Both the position numbers and the translations under genes were made by a program. Positions 41,812 through 51,301 of a DNA stretch of 64,000 nt are shown here, piece by piece (the stretch's first letter is position 1; each line of letters opens with the position of its first letter). A model generated the notes under the pieces. It did no database searches and was not told the origin of the DNA. It saw only the letters and a program-made list of their open reading frames with translations. This DNA comes from Psychrobacillus sp044762855 (GTDB lineage: Bacteria > Bacillota > Bacilli > Bacillales_A > Planococcaceae), in the NCBI RefSeq assembly GCF_044762855.1, contig NZ_JBIWFB010000008.1, positions 124,001 to 188,000 of the forward strand, in the 5' to 3' direction.

Positions 41812-42783
41812 ATGTACTCAAAAGTAGAAATGATTAAAGTTGCAAAGCTCTATTACGAAATGAAATTAACGCAAAAAGAGATAGCTGAAAAGCTCAATTA
41901 CTCAAGGGCGACCATTAGTAGAATAATAGATGCAGCGTTTAAGGCCGGTATTATAAAGGTGGAAATAAATTATACACTTAGTTCTGTTCAAAAATTAGAA
42001 AGTAAGATTAAAGAAAAATATAACTTGAAAAAGGTATTTGTATTGCCTGTGTATTTGCATGAAAGAGAACTTGTTTTGAATGATGTCGGAAAAGCTGTTG
42101 CAGCTTATCTATATGAAATTTGCGAAGACGATTCCATCTTAGGATTATCTTGGGGAACTAGTTTAAGTCATGTTGTTCCTTATTTAAAGAAAAAAGTATT
42201 GCCTAATATGAAGATTGTCCAATTAAATGGCGGGGTTGCAAAAAGTTCATATTCTACTGGATCAGGAGCACTGCTTGAAAAACTATCGCAAGCTTTTTGT
42301 GCGGAGCATTATCACTTACCTGTCCCATCCATTGTAGATTCTTCCATAATTGCTGAAGCCATCATGACAGATTCTAATATAGAGCAGGCACTGACACTCG
42401 GGAACAAAAGTAATATTGCCTTATTTGGAATAGGAAATGTTTCATACGATTCGGTTCTCTATAAAGGTGGATATTTTAAAGGAGATACATACGAAGAGTT
42501 GATTGAAAAAAATGCAGTTGGGGATATTTGTTCTAGGTATTTTTCTATTACAGGTGAGCTCGTTGATAGAAGTTTAAACGAGCGAACGATAGGGCTTGAG
42601 TTAGAAGAATTAAGAAATAAAGAGTATTCAATTGCGCTTGCAGCTGGGAAAGAGAAGGCAAGTAGTGTGATTGGTGCCTTAAATGGAGGATATGTTAATA
42701 CCCTTTTCATAGATGAAGAATTAGCTAAAGAGATATGTATAAAGGAGATGTATTTAGATGATGAAAGCAGTCAAATTATATGA
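41812..42783 (+). CDS. SorC/DeoR-type sugar-sensing transcriptional regulator
   Basis: 323 aa, SorC family (the family of B. subtilis DeoR). The N-terminal helix-turn-helix is MKLTQKEIAEKLNYSRATISRIID (residues 18-41); the C-terminal sugar-phosphate-sensing domain includes ILGLSWGTSLSHV and NIALFGIGNV. AGGGGG lies before the ATG. It overlaps the next gene by 26 bp and heads an operon of dehydrogenase, kinase, ABC importer and deoC. It probably represses the operon until a phosphorylated sugar accumulates. Confidence 0.85.
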   Translation: MYSKVEMIKVAKLYYEMKLTQKEIAEKLNYSRATISRIIDAAFKAGIIKVEINYTLSSVQKLESKIKEKYNLKKVFVLPVYLHERELVLNDVGKAVAAYLYEICEDDSILGLSWGTSLSHVVPYLKKKVLPNMKIVQLNGGVAKSSYSTGSGALLEKLSQAFCAEHYHLPVPSIVDSSIIAEAIMTDSNIEQALTLGNKSNIALFGIGNVSYDSVLYKGGYFKGDTYEELIEKNAVGDICSRYFSITGELVDRSLNERTIGLELEELRNKEYSIALAAGKEKASSVIGALNGGYVNTLFIDEELAKEICIKEMYLDDESSQII

Positions 42784-43795
42784 ACCTGGAAATTTACAAG
42801 TAGAGGAAATAGAAATACCAACGATTTCAGCAACTGAAGTATTGATTAAAGTGAAAGCAGTGGGTATTTGCGGTTCTGATATTCCAAGGGCATTAGTTAA
42901 AGGTGCTTATTACAAAGGCTTAACACTTGGTCATGAATTTGCGGGTGAAATTATTGAATGTGGTTCAGAAGCAACAGAATGGAAAGTAGGAGATCGCGTA
43001 ACAATTGCACCATTAGTGCCTTGTGGAGAATGTGTATATTGCAAGCAAGGGAAATATGGATTGTGTGATTCCTATAATTATTACGGTTCAAGAACTGACG
43101 GAGCTATGGCTAACTACATCAAAGTAGGTAAAGAGAATATCTTGAAACTAGATGACACAATTTCTTATGATGCAGGCGCAATGGTCGATCCAGCAGCAAA
43201 TGCCGTTCATGGTCTCTGGAGGGGCGATCTGAAAAAAGGTGACACGGTGGTTGTTATTGGACTTGGTGCAATTGGAATGTTTGCAGTTCAATTTGCATGT
43301 GAAATGGGAGCAAAAGAAGTTATTGCTATAGACATCTTTGATGAAAAACTAGAAATAGCAAAAGTTTTAGGTGCAGACCGTGTTGTTAATTCAATGGAAG
43401 AAAACATAATAGAAGTATTAGCAGATGTAAGTATAGATGTAGTACTAGATACTTCCGGTTCACCTATTGCGCAGGATCAAGCAGTGTCTATCACAGGAAA
43501 AATGGGACGAGTAGTATTCCTTGGTATTTCTAACCAGCCACTTAATCTATCAGCTAAATCTGTAGATAGACTTATGCGCTATGAAATTGCGCTTAAGGGT
43601 TCTTGGAATTCCTTCTCTGATCCATTTCCCGGAAAAGAATGGACATATGCAATTGAATGTATGGCACAAGGGAAAATTAAAACAGAGGAAATTATTTCTC
43701 ACCGTTTTGATTTAGAAGAAACACCACAAGTATTTGAAAAACTAAAAAACAAAGAATTAGCTTTCAATAAAATTTTAATCTATCCGGGCGAATAA
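42758..43795 (+). CDS. Zinc alcohol dehydrogenase, galactitol-1-phosphate dehydrogenase-like
   Basis: 345 aa, medium-chain dehydrogenase. The catalytic zinc site is in VGICGSDIPRALVKG and TLGHEFAGE; the structural zinc cysteines in PCGECVYCKQGKYGLC; the NAD site VVIGLGAIGMF. The N-terminal SDIPRA and C-terminal KGSWNSFSDPFPGKEW match the GatD (galactitol-1-phosphate 5-dehydrogenase) group, so the substrate is likely a polyol or its phosphate. It starts inside the regulator gene, with AGGAG 10 nt before ATG 42758. The exact substrate is unresolved. Confidence 0.8.
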   Translation: MMKAVKLYEPGNLQVEEIEIPTISATEVLIKVKAVGICGSDIPRALVKGAYYKGLTLGHEFAGEIIECGSEATEWKVGDRVTIAPLVPCGECVYCKQGKYGLCDSYNYYGSRTDGAMANYIKVGKENILKLDDTISYDAGAMVDPAANAVHGLWRGDLKKGDTVVVIGLGAIGMFAVQFACEMGAKEVIAIDIFDEKLEIAKVLGADRVVNSMEENIIEVLADVSIDVVLDTSGSPIAQDQAVSITGKMGRVVFLGISNQPLNLSAKSVDRLMRYEIALKGSWNSFSDPFPGKEWTYAIECMAQGKIKTEEIISHRFDLEETPQVFEKLKNKELAFNKILIYPGE

Positions 43796-43796
43796 A

Positions 43797-45323
43797 ATGA
43801 TGAAAGATTATGTACTAGGTATCGATTTAGGAACTCAATCTTTGAAGGTCGGTGTTTATACAACTGAAGGTGAGCAGCTTTATAATGCAAGTGCTGCTTA
43901 TCCAACGCATAACGGTAGTAACGGTCATTCCGAGCAAGATGCAAATGACTGGTGGATTGCTTTACAAACAGCTATGCAGTCTGTTATCAAAGCGGTAAAT
44001 CGTGAACGGATTAAAGGTATCGCACTTTGCGCAACCTCATCAACTGTTTTATTAACAGATGAAAATTTACAACCAATCGATTTAGCTCAATGTTGGATGG
44101 ATCAACGGTCAACAGACGAGGAAGGTGAAATCAATGAAAATTTACATGTTCAGGTAAAAGAGCGATTACGCTATTCTGGAGGAAAAACCTCCATTGAGTG
44201 GATGTTGACAAAGTCATTGTGGTTAAAAAAGAATTATGATTTAACTGGTAAAAGGATTGTAGAGCAAATAGATTGGATGAACTATCAATTAACTGGTGTA
44301 TTAGTAGGATCACAGTGCAACGCTACCTGTAAATGGGGATATGTTGAACGACTTGGTGGTTTCTCTGAAGAGTTTTTACACGGTATAGATCTTGAAGGCA
44401 TTACAAAACATTGGCCATCTAAGATTATACATGTTGGTGACTTGGTAGGTACTGTTACGCAGGAGGCCGCTGACTTCTTATCATTAGAGGCTGGAATACC
44501 AGTATTTCAAGGGGGCATAGATGCCCATATAGGGATGATTGGAGCAGGAGCACTTAAACCAGGAAATCTTAATATGACCACTGGAACTAGTTTTGTACAT
44601 TTAATGCACCATGAAGAACCAATATTTAATGATTCTTTATGGGGACCATATGATTCACCACTCGTACAGGATATGTGGTTGTTAGAAGGAGGTCAACTCT
44701 CCTGCGGTTCTATCATCTCCTGGTTTCTAAAGGAATTTTATGAGCATCAACCTAACAAGTTGGAAGTATACAAGGAACTAGAGAGAGAGATTCAACATAT
44801 TGAACCAGGAAGTGACGGACTTCTAATGCTGGATAGTTGGAAGGGAAATCGAACTCCTTACAAAACGCCATACGCAACAGGTGCTTTTATTGGGCTGACA
44901 CTTTCTCATAATAAATATCATATATATAGAGCAATTTTGGAAGCGATTGCATTTGGTACAAGAAATGTTATACGCACGTTTAACGAATCAGCTATACCTG
45001 TTAAACGAATTATTGCGGGTGGCGGTGGTACTCAAAATGAGTCATGGATGCAGATTATTAGTGATGTGACGGGAGTGCCAATTTCGATTCCAAAAGACAT
45101 CGAAACAGGATCTAAGGGAGCAGCTATTATTGCCTCATTTGGTCTGGGGAAATATTCGTGTTTAGTAGAGGCATCGTCATCTATGGTCGAGATGAAAAAA
45201 ACGTATACACCTAATACTAAGATGAAAGAAAAATACGATTTACTTTTTGAAAGCTATCTTGAATTAAATCAATTATTATTTCCAGTCATGGAGAAGTTGA
45301 AGAAAGGAGGCAGAACAAAGTGA
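43797..45323 (+). CDS. FGGY-family carbohydrate kinase
   Basis: 508 aa, xylulokinase/gluconokinase-like. N-terminal phosphate-binding GIDLGTQSLKVGVYT, central GGIDAHIGMIGAGALKPGNLNMTTGTS, and the C-terminal adenosine site IAGGGGTQNESWMQIISDVTGVP. It phosphorylates an unidentified sugar, presumably the one brought in by the following ABC transporter and oxidised by the preceding dehydrogenase. It starts one base after the dehydrogenase stop and its end overlaps the next gene by 4 bp. FGGY kinases do not usually act on deoxyribose, which makes the deoC partner unusual. Confidence 0.88.
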   Translation: MMKDYVLGIDLGTQSLKVGVYTTEGEQLYNASAAYPTHNGSNGHSEQDANDWWIALQTAMQSVIKAVNRERIKGIALCATSSTVLLTDENLQPIDLAQCWMDQRSTDEEGEINENLHVQVKERLRYSGGKTSIEWMLTKSLWLKKNYDLTGKRIVEQIDWMNYQLTGVLVGSQCNATCKWGYVERLGGFSEEFLHGIDLEGITKHWPSKIIHVGDLVGTVTQEAADFLSLEAGIPVFQGGIDAHIGMIGAGALKPGNLNMTTGTSFVHLMHHEEPIFNDSLWGPYDSPLVQDMWLLEGGQLSCGSIISWFLKEFYEHQPNKLEVYKELEREIQHIEPGSDGLLMLDSWKGNRTPYKTPYATGAFIGLTLSHNKYHIYRAILEAIAFGTRNVIRTFNESAIPVKRIIAGGGGTQNESWMQIISDVTGVPISIPKDIETGSKGAAIIASFGLGKYSCLVEASSSMVEMKKTYTPNTKMKEKYDLLFESYLELNQLLFPVMEKLKKGGRTK

Positions 45324-46801
45324 GTAACATACTTGAAATGAAAGATGTATCTAAATCATTCCCGGGCGTAAAGGCTCTTCAAAACGTAAACTTTTCACTA
45401 GAAAAAGGTGAAGTACATTGTTTAATAGGGGCAAATGGGGCTGGGAAATCTACACTGATGAAAATATTAGCAGGCGTGTACACAAAAGATGAAGGAGAAA
45501 TATTGCTTGAAGGAAAAAATGTAAGTATTAAAACACCTTCTGACAGTATGGCATTAGGTATTTCTACTATACATCAAGAACTTTCATTAATAGAAGAATT
45601 GAGTCTAGCAGAAAACATTTTTCTTGGAGATTATTTAAAACCGGGTGGTGGTTTTATTAATTGGAGAAAGATTAACGAAGAATCTAAAAAGATTTTCTCT
45701 CTATTGGGGATATCTGCCTCACCAAATCTGCAAACTTCAGAAGCAAGTATGGGACTAAAACAAATGACTGAAATTGCAAAAGCAATTAAGTCTGAATGTA
45801 AAATAATTGTGATGGATGAGCCTTCAACTGCTCTCTCTAGCGATGAAGTATTGAAACTTTTTGATGTAATTGAATTACTCAAGAACCAAGGATATACGAT
45901 AGTTTATATTTCTCATAAGCTAGATGAGCTATATGCTGTTGGAGATCGAGTAACTGTATTAAGAAATGGTAAATGGATTATTACAGATAGTTTGAAGAAT
46001 ATTAAACAACCGGAATTAATCTATCATATTACGGGACGTTCTATTGAAAAAGAAGAAAAGGTGCATGTAACCTCGACAAAAGAAGAATTTTTACGAGTAG
46101 AAGGGTTCACAAATACAAAAATTAAGGATGTATCTTTTACTGTCGGAAAAGGGGAAATTCTTGGCCTATACGGTTTAGTTGGCTCGGGAAGAACAGAACT
46201 ACTAAGAGCGATTTACGGAGCAGATGCTATTCAATCAGGCAAGCTATATATGAATGGAGAAAAGAAATCGATACCTTCTCCGAGTTTTGCAGTAGATTTA
46301 GGAATCGGATTAGTTCCGGAGAATAGAAAAACAGAAGGGGCGAACTTAGAACTATCAATATTAGAAAATGCAATGTTACCATCCCTTCATTCCTTTTCTA
46401 AAGGAAGCTTTGTGAACCAAAAGGATATGAAGATAGCAATGAAGGATGCTATTCAGAAGTTAAATATCAAGGCAAGTAGTATGCATGTCCCAATGGGAAC
46501 CTTAAGTGGAGGAAATCAACAAAAAGTGATTATTGCCAAATGGCTAATTCATAACTCTAAACTTCTTTTATTTGATGAACCGACTCAAGGAATTGATATA
46601 GGTGCAAAAGATGAGATTTATAACATTATGAAGGAAATCTCTGGTCAAGGTTCTAGCATTATTATGGCAACCTCTGAAATTGAAGAATTGATAACGGTTT
46701 GCGATCGAGTGTTGATTATGTTTGAAGGTAAGGTAATTAAAGAATTTACACGCCCGGCAGAAAATAAAAATGATATTATGAACTTCGCCGTGTCAGGCTA
46801 A
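45320..46801 (+). CDS. Sugar ABC importer ATPase (RbsA-like, duplicated domains)
   Basis: 493 aa, two fused nucleotide-binding domains. The first has Walker A GANGAGKST and Walker B IVMDEPSTAL; the second has the degenerate GLVGSGRTEL and the signature TLSGGNQQKVIIAKWL with LLFDEPTQGID. This layout is standard for carbohydrate uptake family 2 (ribose, xylose, galactose). The start is GTG, overlapping the kinase stop by 4 bp. It energises uptake through the permease and binding protein encoded next. Confidence 0.93.
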   Translation: MSNILEMKDVSKSFPGVKALQNVNFSLEKGEVHCLIGANGAGKSTLMKILAGVYTKDEGEILLEGKNVSIKTPSDSMALGISTIHQELSLIEELSLAENIFLGDYLKPGGGFINWRKINEESKKIFSLLGISASPNLQTSEASMGLKQMTEIAKAIKSECKIIVMDEPSTALSSDEVLKLFDVIELLKNQGYTIVYISHKLDELYAVGDRVTVLRNGKWIITDSLKNIKQPELIYHITGRSIEKEEKVHVTSTKEEFLRVEGFTNTKIKDVSFTVGKGEILGLYGLVGSGRTELLRAIYGADAIQSGKLYMNGEKKSIPSPSFAVDLGIGLVPENRKTEGANLELSILENAMLPSLHSFSKGSFVNQKDMKIAMKDAIQKLNIKASSMHVPMGTLSGGNQQKVIIAKWLIHNSKLLLFDEPTQGIDIGAKDEIYNIMKEISGQGSSIIMATSEIEELITVCDRVLIMFEGKVIKEFTRPAENKNDIMNFAVSG

Positions 46802-46819
46802 GGGCAAGGGGGATGTATT

Positions 46820-47797
46820 ATGACTATAAAAGTTGAAGAATTGCATGAGACGGAAAAGAGACTACCATCTTTTAAATATATATTAAAGAAATATAATCTA
46901 TTTTTTATCTTTTTAGTGTTTATTTTTATTGGTAGTTTATTATCAGATCAATTTCTCTCCACACAAAATATTCTAAATCTACTTCAACAATCGTCTTTTG
47001 TGGGAATTGTTAGTATTGGGATGACTTTTGTTATTTTAGTTGCGGGTATAGACCTGTCTGTAGGAGCGATTTTAGCATTAACAGGTATGTGTGTATCAAT
47101 CTTACTAAGCACTGGCATGAATCCTGTATTAGCTATATTCATCACGCTAATAGTCGGAGCTGGATTAGGTTTCGTAAACGGATTCATTTCCACTAAATTT
47201 AAGGTTCCCGCTTTTATAGCGACTCTTGCAATGATGGTGAGTGCAAGAGGGCTGGCTCTTTTAACAACGAACGGTGAGCCTGTGTATGACTTGCCTGATA
47301 GTTTCACTATGCTTGGAGGCAATGTATTTGGTAGAATTCCTCTTACTGCGGTGATCTGGGTTGTATTAACAATCGTAGCAATTGTCGTTTTAAAATACAC
47401 GACTTTTGGAAGGAAAATTTATGCGGTTGGAGGCAATGAAGAATCATCCCGACTTTCAGGTATTAGAGTTGGTAAATATGTAACGTGGTGTTTTGTAATA
47501 TCTGGAGCATTAGCAGGAGTTGCAGGTATCTTGATGAGTGCTTGGCTAACAGTTGGACAACCAACGGCGGGAACAGGACTGGAATTAGATGTTATCGCTG
47601 CTGTTGTTTTAGGTGGAACAAGTCTTTTCGGTGGTAAGGGTGGCGTCGGAGGAACGTTCATAGGTGTGCTAATTATGAGTATGATTATTAATATCTTTAA
47701 TTTACTAGGATTATCATCATACTATCAGTCAATATTTATGGGGATTATTATCGTTTTAGCTTTAATTATGAATCAATATATTTCTAATAAAAAGTAG
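46820..47797 (+). CDS. Sugar ABC importer permease (RbsC-like)
   Basis: 325 aa, about ten transmembrane helices. Typical motifs are AGIDLSVGAILALTG, FKVPAFIATLAMM, YAVGGNEESSRLSGIRV and VVLGGTSLFGGKGGVGGTFIGVL. A single permease subunit suggests a homodimer, as in ribose transporters. It lies between the ATPase and the binding-protein genes. Confidence 0.93.
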   Translation: MTIKVEELHETEKRLPSFKYILKKYNLFFIFLVFIFIGSLLSDQFLSTQNILNLLQQSSFVGIVSIGMTFVILVAGIDLSVGAILALTGMCVSILLSTGMNPVLAIFITLIVGAGLGFVNGFISTKFKVPAFIATLAMMVSARGLALLTTNGEPVYDLPDSFTMLGGNVFGRIPLTAVIWVVLTIVAIVVLKYTTFGRKIYAVGGNEESSRLSGIRVGKYVTWCFVISGALAGVAGILMSAWLTVGQPTAGTGLELDVIAAVVLGGTSLFGGKGGVGGTFIGVLIMSMIINIFNLLGLSSYYQSIFMGIIIVLALIMNQYISNKK

Positions 47798-47807
47798 GGG
47801 GAACGGA

Positions 47808-48797
47808 ATGATGAAGAAATGGCTAATAGGTTTACTTGTGATAACAATGGTACTTGTTTTAGCAGCGTGTGGGGAAGATGAATCTGGAGATTCAGGTTCA
47901 ACAAATGATAAGGATGATAAATCACTAGTAATAGGTTTTTCTCAAGTTACACTCGAATCGCCTTTTTACACATCTTTAGTAGATGGAGCAAAAGAATCTG
48001 CTGAGGCAGAAGGTGTGGAATTGATTGTTGTGGATGCTCAAAATAATATTGAAAAACAAAATACGGATGTACAATCACTTATTACAAAAGGGATAGATGT
48101 TCTTCTTATTAATCCCGTAAATCCATCAGCAGTTGCTCCAGCTTTAAAAGCTGCAGAAGCTGCGGGTATTCCAGTCATTACTGTTGACCGAGCTACAAAA
48201 GAAGAAGTGGTTTCTTATATTGGTCGTGATAATGAAGAAATGGGTCGTATTGCAGGAGAAAAAGCTATAGAACTTTTAGGTGGAGACTCTGCTTCCGGAA
48301 AAATTATTGAGTTACAAGGTGATGCAGGTGGAACAGTAACAAAGGCACGCCATGATGGTTTCCACGAAGCGGTAGGAAAAGTAGCTGGAATTAAAATTAT
48401 TGAAGGACCATACAATGACTACATTCGTGCAAAAGCAGTTTCATCAATGCAGGATTTACTACAAGCACATCCAGATGTAAACCTTGTATATGCACATAAT
48501 GATGATATGGCACTAGGTGCTGTTCAAGTATTAACTCAAATGGATAAAATAGATGAGGTCCAAGTAGTCGGAGTTGATGGATTAATGGAAGCTGTTAAAA
48601 AAATTGCGGATGGTTCATTCCAAGCAACTGTGATTAATGATCCTATTTCACTCGGATCTCTAGCAATTCAAACAGCAATTAAAGCAGGAAATGGCGAAGA
48701 AGTAGATAAAATTATGAATGCTGATACAGGATTAATCGATGAATCGAATGTTAATAATTATGTTGACGATTCGAAGAAATTTGCCGAAGTAAAATAA
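47808..48797 (+). CDS. Sugar-binding lipoprotein (RbsB-like)
   Basis: 329 aa. Lipoprotein signal peptide with the lipobox LAAC, then a type I periplasmic-binding fold (VIGFSQVTLESPFYTSLVDGAKESAE, LLINPVNPSAVAPALKAAEAAGIPVITVD, HNDDMALGAVQVL). It captures the sugar outside the membrane. GGGGGAACGG precedes the ATG. The next gene's ribosome site overlaps its stop codon. Confidence 0.92.
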   Translation: MMKKWLIGLLVITMVLVLAACGEDESGDSGSTNDKDDKSLVIGFSQVTLESPFYTSLVDGAKESAEAEGVELIVVDAQNNIEKQNTDVQSLITKGIDVLLINPVNPSAVAPALKAAEAAGIPVITVDRATKEEVVSYIGRDNEEMGRIAGEKAIELLGGDSASGKIIELQGDAGGTVTKARHDGFHEAVGKVAGIKIIEGPYNDYIRAKAVSSMQDLLQAHPDVNLVYAHNDDMALGAVQVLTQMDKIDEVQVVGVDGLMEAVKKIADGSFQATVINDPISLGSLAIQTAIKAGNGEEVDKIMNADTGLIDESNVNNYVDDSKKFAEVK

Positions 48798-48811
48798 TGG
48801 AGGGAGTAATT

Positions 48812-49483
48812 ATGACAATTGCATCTATGATCGATCATACGCTATTAAAGGCAGATGCCACAAATGAACAGATTGAAAAGCTATGTCACGAGGCGGCACA
48901 ATATGAATTTGCTACAGTTTGCGTAAATCCACATTACGTATCACGCTCGGCAGAATTGTTAGCTAATACAAAAGTAAAGGTTTGCACGGTGATTGGGTTC
49001 CCATTAGGTGCCAACAAAACAGCTGTTAAACTATTGGAAATGGAACTGGCCGTGCAGGATGGAGCAGAAGAAATCGATTATGTTATTAATATTAGTGATG
49101 TTAAAAATGGCGATTTCCAAAGCGTGAAAAACGAAATGAAGCAATTTCTAAAAATAAAAGAAAAATACCCAGATCTTACTATTAAGATTATTTTAGAAGT
49201 ATGTTATTTAACAAATGATGAAATATCAAAAGTATCGTGGATTGCAAGAGAGTGTGGTATTGATTATGTGAAAACTTCAACAGGATTTGGAAGTGGTGGA
49301 GCAACGGAAGAATCTGTTCAAATTATGAATGAAGTATCTGGTGACCAAGTTAAGGTAAAAGCATCCGGAGGAATTCGAACAGCTGAGGACACTCAAAAAT
49401 ATCTATCTATGGGCGTATCAAGAATTGGGACAAGCAACGGAGTTTCTATCGTTAATGGTACTTTATCAACAAACGACTATTAA
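48812..49483 (+). CDS. deoC: Deoxyribose-phosphate aldolase
   Basis: 223 aa, class I aldolase. The Schiff-base lysine is in DYVKTSTGFGSGGA, a second essential lysine in KVKASGGIRT, with IDHTLLKADAT at the N-terminus and EIDYVINISD. It splits 2-deoxyribose-5-phosphate into acetaldehyde and glyceraldehyde-3-phosphate. The ATG at 48812 lies 7 nt after GGAGGG; the earlier ATG at 48797 overlaps the previous stop and the ribosome site. The last gene of the operon, followed by a terminator. Its partners (FGGY kinase, GatD-like dehydrogenase) leave open whether the sugar is deoxyribose or another deoxy-sugar or polyol. Confidence 0.93.
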   Translation: MTIASMIDHTLLKADATNEQIEKLCHEAAQYEFATVCVNPHYVSRSAELLANTKVKVCTVIGFPLGANKTAVKLLEMELAVQDGAEEIDYVINISDVKNGDFQSVKNEMKQFLKIKEKYPDLTIKIILEVCYLTNDEISKVSWIARECGIDYVKTSTGFGSGGATEESVQIMNEVSGDQVKVKASGGIRTAEDTQKYLSMGVSRIGTSNGVSIVNGTLSTNDY

Positions 49484-49521
49484 TAATGATGGTATTAAAA
49501 ACATTTTAAGATAAGAAACTG

Positions 49522-49552
49522 GGAAAAGCACTTACTATGCTTTTCCTTTTTT
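49522..49552 (+). terminator. Terminator of the deoC operon
   Basis: GGAAAAGCA / TGCTTTTCC with a 7-nt loop and TTTTTT. Confidence 0.9.
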
Positions 49553-49607
49553 GTATAATCTCTTTTTTGATGACCAGACTAACTTAAAAGAAAGGATGAG
49601 TAATTAG

Positions 49608-49751
49608 ATGAAAGAAAATAAATTCGCAGATCTTAATAGTGATCAGCTGCAAGAACTTAATGAATTGGAAGATAAACTGGGCGTTACGCTAGTTGCTTAT
49701 GATAATTCAGTGACTTTTAATAGTACTTCAAGTGAACCTGCAAATTTATAG
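49608..49751 (+). CDS. 47-residue small protein of unknown function
   Basis: ATG at 49608, TAG at 49749-49751, with AAAGGATGAG upstream and its own strong terminator directly after. Between two terminators this is a complete single-gene unit. The product starts MKENKFADLNSDQLQELNEL and contains EDKLGVTLVAYD; it is acidic and soluble, helical then strand. It recalls short conserved Bacillus proteins, but I cannot name the family. Confidence 0.7.
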   Translation: MKENKFADLNSDQLQELNELEDKLGVTLVAYDNSVTFNSTSSEPANL

Positions 49752-49754
49752 GAC

Positions 49755-49794
49755 AAAAAGCATGTCTCCAAGTTCTTCGAGACATGTTTTTTTT
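49755..49794 (+). terminator. Terminator of the 47-residue gene
   Basis: CATGTCTC / GAGACATG with a 10-nt loop, A-run before and eight T residues after. Confidence 0.88.
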
Positions 49795-50006
49795 ATTACT
49801 GGAAGGTACTTTTCCAACTAAAGCATAAAAAATTCCAACTAACCCAAGGTGTACGTGATAATCACCAAGAAGCGAGAATGCACATTAAATATGGTCGTAA
49901 GTTTGCTATTGTCTATGCAACGTTTCATTGACACTATCTCTCTAAAAACATATCATTAATTTTAGAAGAAAGAATATTTGGAATATAAAAAAGGAGAGGT
50001 GGTAGG

Positions 50007-51287
50007 ATGATGCAGAGAGATTCAACATTGGAATATGCCAAAAAACTAGATGAGCAAGATGCACTGAAAATTTATCGAGATGAGTTTTATTTGCAACCAA
50101 ATGTTATTTATATGGACGGAAACTCTTTGGGATTGTTATCAAAGCGGGCGGAGCAGTCGTTGCTCTCATTACTAGATTCATGGAAGAAGTACGGAATCGA
50201 TGGATGGACGCAAGGAGAGCATCCATGGTTTTATTTCTCTGAAACTTTAAGCGAAATGTGTGCTCCACTTGTTGGGGCTTCGAAGGAAGAAGTGATTATT
50301 ACTGGTTCTACCACTTCTAATTTACATCAGTTAATCGCTAGTTTCTATCTTCCAAGAGGTACACGTACGAAAATTTTAGCAGATGAATTGAATTTCCCAT
50401 CTGACTTATATGCTATTAATAGCCAGTTATCCCTTCATGGATTTAATCCCACGGAGCATATGAAGTTAGTAAAAAGTCGTGACGGGGACACGCTGAACGA
50501 AGAGGATATAGTAGAAGCGATGACGGAGGATGTAGCACTTATTGTATTGCCAAGTGTGTTGTACAGAAGTGGACAGATCTTGCAAATGAAAGAGTTGACG
50601 AAAGAAGCGCATAAACGAAATATTTTGATTGGCTTCGACTTATGTCATTCGGTTGGTTCCATCCCACATCAGTTAGATGACTGGGATGTGGACTTTGCAT
50701 TTTGGTGTAATTACAAACATTTAAACGGGGGACCTGGAGCTGTTGGAGGCTTATATGTGAATCGCAAACATTTTGGACAAAAGCCTGGGCTTGCAGGATG
50801 GTTTGGTTCTGATAAGGAAAAGCAGTTTGACCTTTCGATTCAAATGACGCCAGCAACTGATGCAAGTGCTTACCAAATAGGAACGCCAAATATTTTAAGT
50901 GCTGCCCCATTATATGGATCACTAGAAATGTTCACAGAAGCTGGGATAGATGCCATTCGTGATAAATCATTGAAACTAACCGATTATATGACATTGCTAA
51001 TAGAAGAAGAGTTAAGTGCGTATCAATTTAAGATTGCCAGTCCAAAAGAGCATAGCCGACGCGGTGGTCATAATTATTTGGTACATGAAGAAGCAGCGCG
51101 CATTTGCAAGGCGCTAAAGGAATATCAAGTTATTCCAGATTTTCGTTCTCCGAATGGGATTCGTTTAGCACCTGTCGCTCTTTATAATTCATTTGAAGAT
51201 GTATGGCGAACTGTGCAAATTCTAAAGAAGATAATGAAAGAAGAATCCTATAAAAAATTCGAAAATAAGCGAGAGGTTATAGCATAA
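50007..51287 (+). CDS. kynU: Kynureninase
   Basis: 426 aa, PLP-dependent fold type I. YMDGNSLGLLSKRA near the N-terminus, IGFDLCHSVGSIPH with the cofactor Asp, and the PLP lysine in WCNYKHLNGGPGAVGGLYV. It hydrolyses L-kynurenine to anthranilate and alanine. GGAGAGGTGG precedes the ATG. It heads an operon with tryptophan dioxygenase and kynurenine formamidase, giving the full route from tryptophan to anthranilate. Confidence 0.95.
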   Translation: MMQRDSTLEYAKKLDEQDALKIYRDEFYLQPNVIYMDGNSLGLLSKRAEQSLLSLLDSWKKYGIDGWTQGEHPWFYFSETLSEMCAPLVGASKEEVIITGSTTSNLHQLIASFYLPRGTRTKILADELNFPSDLYAINSQLSLHGFNPTEHMKLVKSRDGDTLNEEDIVEAMTEDVALIVLPSVLYRSGQILQMKELTKEAHKRNILIGFDLCHSVGSIPHQLDDWDVDFAFWCNYKHLNGGPGAVGGLYVNRKHFGQKPGLAGWFGSDKEKQFDLSIQMTPATDASAYQIGTPNILSAAPLYGSLEMFTEAGIDAIRDKSLKLTDYMTLLIEEELSAYQFKIASPKEHSRRGGHNYLVHEEAARICKALKEYQVIPDFRSPNGIRLAPVALYNSFEDVWRTVQILKKIMKEESYKKFENKREVIA

Positions 51288-51301
51288 GAGGGAGGGACAC
51301 G

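Noticed and set aside
49796..50006. cre site or T-box before the kynurenine operon
   Set aside because: TGCAACGTTTCA has wrong spacing for cre, and no T-box or trp leader features are visible.
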